Positions 54,479 to 64,000 of a stretch of 64,000 nucleotides of DNA are shown here, one piece after another. A model generated the notes under the pieces. It made no database searches. It worked only from the letters and a program-made list of their open reading frames with translations, and was not told the origin of the DNA. Source of the DNA: Anisakis pegreffii (taxonomy: Eukaryota; Nematoda; Chromadorea; Rhabditida; Anisakidae); the NCBI GenBank assembly GCA_035041965.1, contig JAPYMA010001473.1, positions 40,203 through 104,202 on the forward strand, in the 5' to 3' direction. The number at the start of each line of letters is the position of its first letter. Position 1 is the stretch's first letter. The position numbers and the translations under genes were made by a program.

Positions 54479-57400
54479 ATGGGAAGTGCGTCGAGTACGG
54501 TTACAGCTGGCATTAAGGATCAAGTTGATAATCGTGATAACGTTATCTATAAACTTGGTGATGTTAGTGGTAATGGTGAATTGGCATTACTGGCAAAAGA
54601 AGCACTTCGAATCAACAATTGCACTGTTCTGGATCAACGTATCATTGAGGTATCTGTTATTCGATTGCACTTAAGCAGATTGATTCTATTTTTGTAGAGA
54701 ATCCAACCATTATTGTATAACGGTGGTGATGGCAAAATGCTTCGAATCGAAGAAGTGATCGCACAACGACATAGAGAACGAACTGGTTCGTTCATATCTC
54801 TGGTCTATTATGATAAGCTGCGATCAGAATGCATTCCCCATATAACATAACGTTTGTTGGGCAGGAAATACATTCGCATTACGAGGATGTGGTATGAAAA
54901 AGTTTGTGTGTTGGCAGCTGAATCATCGTGGTACAGTTGGTGAAACACTTTTGCATGTTTGCTTCTTATCTGGTCTTCCGGAGCATATGAAGTTGTTAGC
55001 GCAACGCTTATTGCATCATTTTCCGAAAATTATCAACGATTTTTATCTTTGTGACGAATACTACGGTAAGTGACTGTATTATCAAGGTAACTGTTATTGC
55101 TGTTGTTGGTGACTGTTTTTTGATGATGCTTTCTGCTCATTTCGTAATGATCATCTTGCTGAATTACTTGTCTCTATTCAACAGCAGTCGACGATTCCTG
55201 AGAAGAACATCATATCGATGAAGAACTTGTGAAATCAACTGGAAAAGTTCGAAATTGACATCGTCATTATTGTCCAAAATTGAAGTTTTTTGTGAAATTA
55301 ATTTTTGGTACTGTTGTTGCTAGGCGAAACAGCACTGCACATGGGCATTGTCAGTGAAGATCCAGAAATTGTTCGTTATTTGCTCAAAAATGGCGCTGAT
55401 GTCTCACAACGAACATGCGGCAATTTTTTCACATGTGATGACCAAAAAAACTCACGCACAGACTCACCGGATCAGGAGGCTGTTCTGCTGAGTCGAAATA
55501 CTACTTATGATGGGTCAGTGACACGTATGGATTTGCCTTCCCCATCGTTTGCCCGTCAATAAATCATATCCTCACGATATTTCATGTATTTGTATGAGAA
55601 AATTCAAGCGATTGATGCTCTTTTTTTGGTAGAAGTGATCAAATCTTGTTTGTTTGATCGAACTCTTTTTGAAGGAATTTATATTTCGGTGAATATCCAC
55701 TCTCATTCGCCGCATGTCTTTCGCAGAGTGAATGTTTCCGTATGCTAATTGCCTATGGTGCTGATCCCAATTGGCAAGATTCGAATGGTAACACCGTACT
55801 GCATATTGCAACTATTCATCAAAAATGGGTCAGTCACACACACTCATATTTCCATGCATTTGCTCAGTTCATTCATTGCAAACCATATCAGTCAACTGAT
55901 AGTTGTGTGAAATGGAAACATTCCTCATGTTCAAAGTTTGTCGATTTCTGCATTGCTAGCAAATTCCACTTCTTTTGAAGTCAGTGAACCGATAGTGCAT
56001 CTATTTTAGGAGATGTTCAAGCTGGCGTTAAGTTTAGGTGCAAATTTACATATCGAAAATCGTCGCAAGTTAACGCCACTTACACTAGCTGCCTATTTGG
56101 CTAAAAAAGAGGTTAATTGATTGCGTTCGTTGGCTCTCATATTCACCGTTTCCTAAGTTTGAGTTTTTTTTATTTGATCGAGTGTAAGATAGAATTGAAT
56201 TATTCATGAAATGATTTCCATGAAAGATGTTCGAAAGAATAGTGGAAGAAGAACGAGAAGTGTGCTGGACGTATGGTGGTATGATGTCAGCTGTATATCC
56301 ACTGGAACACCTCGACTCCATCGAGCCCTCAAGCGGTCGTCTCAATCGCAATTCAGCGCTCGCAATCGTCGTTTACGGCAATTCCACTGAGCATCTCAGC
56401 TTATTACCAAATCTGCTCGAGAAGTTGGTGCATAAAAAGTGGGTCACTTACGGCCGAAAAGTGTACGTTTCTTATGATACAGACTGATACTTCGCCTTGG
56501 ACGAGATAATTGGTCCGTTTTTTGCAGATTGTTTGGTCAATTAGCGACATTTATCGTTTATTTTGCTACTGTTTTTTGGTGTTTTTTACTTCGACCAACG
56601 CCTTTCGAACAACGTATGAACAATTCAGACTTGTATTGCCTATTTGAACTGCATCATATTGATATGAGTGCTCTGAATACGAGAACGCATGTTAGTTGCT
56701 ACTCATTTATTCAGTAGAAAGAAATTACATTTTAATGAACTTGCTGCATTTAGTCTTTGCTTCAGTTGTTCAGATCGGATTGATTTTTCATTTATTGCAC
56801 TTTTAATCGCTCACACTTATCTCACGTAGCAAATTGCGTGGGCGTTGAGATGAAGAAAATTGAAAATTCTTCGGTAGAAGTGACACTAGATGCAAAAAAG
56901 TTCGATTTTCTGAGGCTCACGTCTTTACACGGGAATAAGTCAAAAATGACTTATTGCAACGATCCACAGGTCATAGCATCATTTATGCGATTTGCAAAGC
57001 ACAGACAACTTCATTACTCTCTTCTTGGTCAGTCTAAACTCTAGAGGCATTCCAAGTTTCGTCTTTCCGATATTCTGGTGTCCTTTTTTGTTCGTTTCAG
57101 CTCTATATGATACTGTATGTGATTGCCGTTGTTGGTGCCACCCTATATCTTGTTCAAATGATCACACATATCCGGAACGTTGGACGAAAGATGTATTTTT
57201 TAAGTTTGGTAAAAGCTTTTATAATCACCTGTTACACAAAGATAAAGTCTTGTTTGCCGTTCGTCATGCATTGCATCGTTGAATAATTAATCGTGTCTGC
57301 AGTTCTCGATCTATGAACCACTGCATTCTTTCAGTCTGGTTTCCCTGCGAAAGCAATCTTCTTGACCTCGTGCACACTGATATGGGTTGCCTTCTGCACA

Positions 57401-59457
57401 CGTCTACTTTGCCTTGATGCTATCGAAGATAAATTATGGGTACTTATCGTTCTATTAACCGCCATTAAATTCCTTTTCTATTGCAGGTGCTCATTTCCGG
57501 ATTATCTTAATGGATGAATTATTTTTGATTTTTATTACTATCGGTGTAATCTAGGGTGACACGTTTTGTATGGAAAAAATGAACTCTTCAATTTACATAG
57601 ACACTTTTTGTTTCAAAAACTATCTATGTGAATTTTCGCTGCAAAAATTGCTTTGCAAAATCGTTACGTTAAAATTTCTTTCGCGTTAGGCGCGGTAATG
57701 CACGAATTTGGATTTTTGAAATTATCTGGCTCCCACCCTCAAAAATCGTTCATTTTTGACGGAGAACAACTTGCTTAAAAGTTTTTCAAAAAAAACTGCG
57801 TTGAAAAGTCGGGCCATCTGTTCCAATCAGGCCATAAACAACATGATCACACGGCTACCTTTCAGAACGAATTTTTTGGAGTGAAATTTTGCATGGATTG
57901 TTTTTAGAACAGTTGACATATATTTGTGAGCTGGAATCTCAGAAATTCCAACATTCAACAGAATTTATCATCCTACCATAATCGATTACACTATTTCTTA
58001 GTATTTCAATAGAACGTATCCTAGTTACACTGCTGGTCTGCATTTGAAAATCAAATATTAGAATGCCTCATCGTTTCGAAATGTTGCGATCACAGAGATT
58101 CAAGCCCTCTGTCTTTCTTCCGAACCCCTCCCCCCCCCTCTCCCGTTAAAATAGGTGAATTTCGTACGGGTAACCTTCCCCGTCCGAAATTCCCTTTCGT
58201 TTGCAGTCGCTGCCGAAATCCTCCCCCCCCTCCCTCCTCCCCTTTCCAACCCTACTATTCATGATTTTGTTACCTATTCATTAACATCAATCTCGTTGTT
58301 ATCGCCGTTGTGAACGGTAGCGATCAACTGAAAAGCTTAATAGTATTTTCTTGCAGAGGTTTCAAAATAGTAGGACCATTTGTATTGATGCTCTATAAGA
58401 TCATTATGAAAGATTTATTACGTTTTTTCATCATCTATTGCGTCATTGCGATCGGATTCTCACAAGGTACTTTTTATTTCTTTGTTCAATGCTTGCAATT
58501 CTTGAAAATTTAGAAATATGAATCGCATCGAGTTCCGAATGCAGGACGTATCAAGTAAACAGGTAGATCCAGGTGATCTGACATCCAGGAAACTCAGGAT
58601 ATCACATGAAAATTTTAGATACAGGAAAATTTTTTTGGAACTATACAAATGTGACTGCTTTCTTATTTATATTTATTCTTCTGATCGACAAAACCTTTCA
58701 CGATTCCCTTTCATTTAGCGTTTTATGTGATATTTTTGGGTTTTAATCGAAATGATCCAAGATTAAAAGTGAATGAGGAAGGGTCAGTGATGCGTCATGT
58801 TCCTGAATCATTCATACGAATGTTTCTGATGTCACTCACTGAATTCACCGTTCTTTTTGACCAATTGGACGACTGTGAATTAGCTGTTGTTGGAAAAGTA
58901 AGTGAAAAAGCCATTGTTCTTAACAGTTTATCAATAAATAGGAGTACAACAATGCATAGGAGATGGCAAACGCAATGCTAGGGGTTAACTTGTGGAATAT
59001 TGCAGATAACGTTTGTGATTTACATGCTACTAGTGACAATGTTGTTGATAAATATGCTAATTGCAATGATGACTAACACGTATACGGAGGTGAGTGAGAA
59101 CTCGTTGGAATGGCTAAGACAGTGGTCAGCGATTATACTGATGATGGAACAGAGTTTTGATCCGGCAACACGACTGAAATATCAGTCGATGTATTCGGTG
59201 CCAATGGAGGACTGTAAACGTATCGCATTATTGCTGAAACTTCGAATACCCGTCAGTTTGTTACCATTTTGACACCATCATTACTCAAATCAGTCAACAA
59301 TCAGATCAGTAAAACTTTTTTGCAGGATGATGAATATAAAGCAAAACAAGAAAGAATCAAAATGAAGCGATACAAATTCAGAGACGATATGCGACGTTCA
59401 GCAAGACTGTCCAGTGTATGCAGTACCACGGTCATGTCAGCAATAATCAAAAAGTGA
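54479..59457 (+). CDS. TRPV-family cation channel (OSM-9/OCR group)
   Basis: Tetrameric cation channel, in nematodes typically sensory. Exons: 54479-54649, 54698-54785, 54865-55065, 55324-55513, 55675-55828, 56010-56111, 56227-56462, 56528-56694, 56830-56969, 57101-57208, 57335-57486, 58357-58466, 58719-58897, 59006-59251, 59326-59457; about 790 residues, all phases consistent. The start MGSASS was chosen as the first in-frame ATG. Ankyrin repeats include [68 protein letters not shown] and [20 protein letters not shown]1 is [20 protein letters not shown]2 [17 protein letters not shown]3 [18 protein letters not shown]4 [19 protein letters not shown]5 [15 protein letters not shown]. The pore helix region is [18 protein letters not shown] and S6 is [33 protein letters not shown] is the TRP-box region. 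The S1-S2 loop has a sequon (NSS). Choice between osm-9 and an ocr gene needs alignment. Confidence 0.92.
58100..58260. repeat. C-rich insertion in a TRPV intron
   Basis: The 870-bp intron 57487-58356, long for this gene, carries two poly-C/CCCTCC tracts around an imperfect inverted repeat (GAATTTCGTACGGG / CCCCGTCCGAAATTCCC). It is probably an old repeat insertion. Confidence 0.5.
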
Positions 59458-61278
59458 TCAATTATTCAATCAATCTTAGTCACCTATATTAATGCTCGAT
59501 TCATTATATGAATATACCTGAAAAACATTTCATTATTGATGTCGCTCTTTGAAATGAACGATACCAAGCACTCGCGAATAAGTGCTCTGTGGTGAGCATA
59601 ATAACATAAACATATTGCTTTATTATACACGTAAATTGATTGCATTTTTGATTTACTATGAACTGTTGAGTTAAAGTGCTCTTTCTTCGCAATCTTTATT
59701 AGAGCACTTAAATTCAGCTTCATCTGCAATCAACAGTCAATTTCATGCACATGTTGAATGAGGATATTTTCAATGAAGCCAAATATTTCGTTACTATCGT
59801 ATTATCGACCTAGAAAGTACATCTTAATCGAAGAAATTCCTTCAGGTGATAGTCACTTAGATTATACAAAAGCAGCTTAGAAAGGCCATTCAACAACATT
59901 GGGCGAGTGAATAATATATCACTGCTTATTCGATGAGAACGTTAGCATTTAGACAGTAGCAGTAGCATGTGAAATGGATGAATTTTTATAGTGCTTCGGA
60001 GGGAAGGTGATATCAACAAGAGATTGTCATCACAATTCTGAACTAAGTGACTTTCATGAAACAGAATTTCAATGAAGACTGCAAACATTAGGCAGTGTCC
60101 CACTTATGGGACAAATGAATAACGATAAAGCCATAAGCAATAGCCAATGCTATTGATCACCACAGCAACAGCAGCGTTATGCAGTTTCAACTCAGTTCTT
60201 CTTTACAACCCAATCAGTTATTTAATGAGCTCATTTCATCTATCAGTTAAGAAAAGAGAAAGGCTGAAGCAGCATCACCATCAAGCACACTTATGGTTTC
60301 GAATGAAAATCAACCAGAACAATAGAATTGGTTTTTTGATTGAAGATAATATTTTGAGGAGTGAATGCATCAATTATTATTACAACTGCTTCTAAAGCAG
60401 TAGAAACTACACCAAAAAACAGCTTACAACTGATCGATTGACCACTCAGTTCGATAATAGTGATCTTGATCTGGATACATTTCTATCAATATTTGTTTAT
60501 TTATTCACCTCTCCGTAAGCATCTATCTGACCTGACAAAGCTCAACCAATAGAACAGTGCCAAGCTGTTATCAATGTGGAACGTGCAAAAGTTGAGGTCT
60601 AGACAGGAGAAGTTAAGCAACTGAATGCGAACACAGATAGACGATTGACTCTAAGAACTCACTGGGGGCGTATGAAACAACTAAGTGATTACATACGCAA
60701 GTTATTAAGCATCAAGTGGGCTCAACTCGGCTGTATAATATACGAAAGAAAAGGAGGGATAAAATTCTCTCTATTTGCACAGTCAGGACTATTCAGCTGG
60801 AACTGAGAGTTGAAGCTAAAGATATTGAGAGACTAAATGTGATTGATCAAATCCAGACAAGAGAGAGATCGAGTGTAAAATCTACTTTTCAACTAAATAT
60901 AAGTTGTTGTTAATTGCAAATGATAGATGATTAAGATTGAGATGAATTGATGATAGAGTAGAAGTTGATGTAGAGGTAGGTATTGTAGGCGAAGAAATTT
61001 ATTTGTTGTTACTAAAGTAAATACGAAGAAATAGTTGAGGTGAATATGTATTTGCGTTGTAAAGTGAATGTGTTGAGGGGGATAGCATAGGATATCGCTA
61101 AAAATGTGTTCTGTTTAAAATCGTTGAGAAATGATTGTTAAAACACATCCTCAGTGAGCCTCATCCGCAGTTCGCTCGATTGTATCCCTTCTATTCGAGT
61201 GTTTAGGTCTTCTAAACAACAAATCCATTCAGCTTCTTCATTCCTTTACTAAACTTTACTTAAAACACTCGATTGATC
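59458..61278. other. Intergenic, TRPV to myosin light chain
   Basis: Holds the TRPV 3' UTR and the promoter of the muscle myosin light chain. Short frames at 60147 and 60716 lack recognisable motifs. CCATTCAG ends near 61231, about 48 bp before the myosin start codon, and could be a spliced-leader acceptor. Confidence 0.55.
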
Positions 61279-62381
61279 ATGGTAAGTAAATACGAGTCAT
61301 ACTTTACTTTGTATTATTTTACACCATATAAATATATGCATATTCCAAAATCCATATCCATACAAATTCATATCCCAATTGATACATTACATCGAAGTTG
61401 TTTTGTTCGTTTCATCATTGCACTGTTATTATTGTAATTATTCGCAATTAAATATTCAAAAAAGGAATGAAATGAGGTTGGTGTGATGAATTTCCATTCA
61501 TTTATTCAAAAATCATATATTAAGAATGTTACAAACTGAAGTATGTATGAATTTTCTATCAAACAAGCATGTTGATATGCTTTAACAGTCATTAGAAATG
61601 AGCTGTTTTGTTTGATGCGTCGATTCCAACTTCTTTATGAATTCAGTCGAAGGCCGCTAAGAAGAAGTCGAGCAAGAAGCGATCTGGATCAGAAGCCGCA
61701 CAATTCGACCAAAAGACAATTCAAGAGTTCAAAGAGGCTTTTGGTATAATGGATCAGAACAAGGATGGCATAATCGATAAGAACGACTTGAAAGATTTGT
61801 ATGCTTCAATGGGACAAATCGCTTCAGATTCACAAATCGACGCGATGATCAAAGAAGCACCAGGACCGATCAATTTCACTGTATTTTTAACACTTTTCGG
61901 TGAACGACTTACAGGTACTATGTGCTTTGATTCCTGTCTCATGTTTCATGATGCTCATGCTTAAAATAATCAAATCCAATGGAATGACTTGTACGTAGCA
62001 ATTAGGAATTATCGCATTAATAGAGTAACATAATCATGGTAATGAGTTAATTAAATAAATTACTTCAGGTACTGATCCTGAAGCGACAATAGTTGGAGCA
62101 TTCCAAATGTTCGATAAGAAAGAATGCGGAAAAATTCCCGAAGATGAGCTCGTCAAAATCTTGCAGAATAAACGAGGAGAGCCATTGGATGACGATGAAA
62201 TCAAGGCAATGTACAAGGTATTTATTATCATTTCTTCACTCCTAGAATAGTGATAAGATGCAGGCAACATTACAAAGAATCGTTTCAGGGAAAACCACCA
62301 ATAGATGGAGGTATGGTTGATTACAAAGCGTTCGCACATCTGATTTGCACCGGTGCCCAAGAGGAGTTGGCTCAAGCTTGA
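61279..62381 (+). CDS. mlc-1/mlc-2: Muscle myosin regulatory light chain (MLC-1/2 type)
   Basis: EF-hand light chain that binds the neck of the myosin heavy chain in muscle. Four exons: 61279-61281 (only the ATG), 61647-61914, 62069-62217, 62289-62381; 170 residues, the family length. The N terminus [20 protein letters not shown] is the basic phosphorylatable segment. The first EF hand, [12 protein letters not shown], keeps the metal-binding residues, whereas later ones ([12 protein letters not shown]) are degenerate, as usual in this family. [32 protein letters not shown] and [10 protein letters not shown] match the nematode muscle light chains closely. In C. elegans two near-identical genes (mlc-1, mlc-2) exist; only one copy is seen here. 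A start codon alone in exon 1 means the first intron follows ATG directly and may hold regulatory DNA. Confidence 0.96.
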
Positions 62382-64000
62382 ACTACAACAACACAAGCAC
62401 ATTATCAGTACTATCGTGCACGGCAACGACGTGAATATGCCGCATCTAAACATCCTATTCGAACAACTACAAATGACCTTCTCGCGTCACCATTGAATCT
62501 AGTACGCCTAAGGGCGCTCTTGCTGTCGGATTACAGAATGCTCGTTCATTCCTTTCATAAATCCTCCTTTTTCAAATACTTTCTTCTCAATTCATTTCCC
62601 TTCTTCACCTTGCAAAAACGTTGTTTTTCATTGCTTTTTATCGTCCAATTATTTCCACAATTACTTTTCAATTTATTTTAATCGTCTTTTGAATTTTGCC
62701 AATATTTTCTGGTAGGAAATTTTTTTGCTATTTCAACAATAAAACAGTCGCAATATTCCATTCAAAATTTCCTTCCCAATCTTTTTTCTCTCATTTTCAT
62801 TTTAGTAATCTGGCAGCATCAGCGACCGACCGTTTACGTTGTAATTTTCGTGTAACGATAGTTCACTGCATATGTGTGCATCCGTTGTGTTGTACGTGAA
62901 TTTATCCTCCAGAAATTTCCGCTTATTTTCCTGTGAAACGACTGTTAGCTATTCAAATACTACCAAATGCGTGTATGATTGTCAAGCTAGTAATAAATAC
63001 TGCTGTTAATTCTAACCACACCTTCTGAATGAAAGAGATGCTCCCTCTCAAATTTATACTTACCAATAAACATGTAAAAATGCCGTCCAAACCTTATTTC
63101 ATCGTTACCAATCAGCCATCTACAATACAATCGCTTTTCTCATTTTAAAAACGTCTTTCATAATTTTAATCATCATTTGCAATTTTAAAGTTAAACGATC
63201 GTATTTTTAAAAGCAGTGGAACAGACTTCAAAAGACATTACAGCAGTAACACATTCCTCTAATTCTACACAAACAAATCATCGTCGTCATCCATTATTCG
63301 TCAAAGTATTTAGAGCAGTGTTGCGCGGCATCTCGACATTTCATTCCACATCTGAAAAATTCCAACATTCCGAACAGTGATGAAACGTGGCCTTTCTTAC
63401 AACTTTTGTGATATACTCTTCATGAATGAAACATAAAATGCTCAGTTCATTCACATACAGTAGCACTTGTTGTTTACTACCCAATCGACAATGAATGCTC
63501 AATGATTGCATAATAGCGCCAACGCATTTTCCGTTTTTTGGAAACCTATGAGCAAAAGCTTCGAAATGTTATCACTCTTGCTTTGTCTTTTGTTTATTAT
63601 GTTCGATCGATTTCGTTTATATTCTTAAATGTTTCTTCAAACGATGCAACTTCACCCAGTTACATTTAAAAAATACAACAAAGTAGTAAACATTTTCGCA
63701 GCTAGGAATATTTTTTATTCAAAAAAGAAAATAAACTGCGAATGTAAATTATGCAATGAAATTGAGAAAGCAAAAGGATTGTCCAAGAAAGGACTACTTG
63801 TGCATTTAAATACAATATTCTACATTTAGAATGCATTTAAAGTCGAAGCACAACACAATATTCTCCAACGAAATAAATCCAACGGAAGCAAGAATTGATC
63901 CACCAACTACCGAATTCTCTAATCTTTTCCTCTACCAACTAATGATTCAGTGAGTTAAATAATCGCCAAGCTTTGTTCCGCTGATGGCTCAAGTTTCAAA
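62382..64000. other. 3' flank of the myosin light chain gene
   Basis: Myosin light chain 3' UTR with AATAAA near 62994 and 63065, then AT-rich DNA to the window end. The 66-codon frame at 63629-63829 is Lys/Asn-rich with a Cys-x-x-Cys but no recognised domain and is not called a gene. Confidence 0.55.

Noticed and set aside
57487..57520. Short exon starting VLISGLS in the TRPV gene
   Set aside because: It hits a stop at once; reading on from the previous exon gives a full S4 ([15 protein letters not shown]) with a donor at 57486 that fits the next exon.
60716..60913. 65-codon frame before the myosin light chain gene
   Set aside because: No start context, splice signals or similarity recognised.

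Overview
The window reads as AT-rich nuclear DNA of a chromadorean nematode. Genes are split by many short introns (often 40-100 bp, T-rich acceptors ending TTTCAG), there are probable trans-splice acceptors just 5' of start codons, and the proteins match nematode families: an EGL-15-type FGF receptor, synaptogyrin, calsequestrin, a TRPV channel, and a muscle myosin regulatory light chain that looks almost collinear with MLC-1/2. No rRNA, CRISPR array, bacterial operon or virus-like gene was seen. Species cannot be told from the sequence alone.

Layout. 1-4,020: no convincing gene; a 1.0-kb inverted-repeat (hAT-like) insertion and simple repeats. 4,024-14,107 (+): an FGF-receptor/EGL-15 orthologue of at least 24 exons, with a candidate signal-peptide exon at 4,024, long AAT and AT microsatellites in its 5' introns and a very long acidic insert between Ig domains 1 and 2. 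14,923-22,738 (-): an adhesion GPCR with the order LRR - LRRCT - Ig - hormone-receptor domain - GAIN/GPS - 7TM, the ADGRA (GPR123/124/125) plan, convergent with egl-15. 24,333-28,550 (-): a type II membrane ecto-nucleotide pyrophosphatase/phosphodiesterase (ENPP). 32,221-33,701 (-): synaptogyrin. 33,702-40,069: gene-free, with a decayed mariner fragment, diverged tandem units and a small MITE. 40,103-42,904 (+): calsequestrin, with a possible alternative last exon at 43,420. 49,065-50,871 (+): an orphan class A GPCR. 54,479-59,457 (+): a TRPV channel. 61,279-62,381 (+): muscle myosin regulatory light chain. The remainder is intergenic DNA holding MITEs, a tRNA-like relic and hairpins.

The genes do not form a pathway cluster. 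Several are neuromuscular (synaptogyrin at synaptic vesicles; calsequestrin and myosin light chain in muscle; the TRPV channel in sensory cells). The C. elegans orthologues of egl-15, sng-1, csq-1 and mlc-1/2 are, from general knowledge, all X-linked, so the window may be part of the conserved nematode X element. The most unusual gene is the ADGRA-type receptor, because the adhesion GPCRs usually described for C. elegans are two latrophilins and one flamingo. All exon boundaries were read by eye from splice sites and reading phase. Places where this failed (GPS exon, one LRR exon, one ENPP junction, the egl-15 5' end) are stated.
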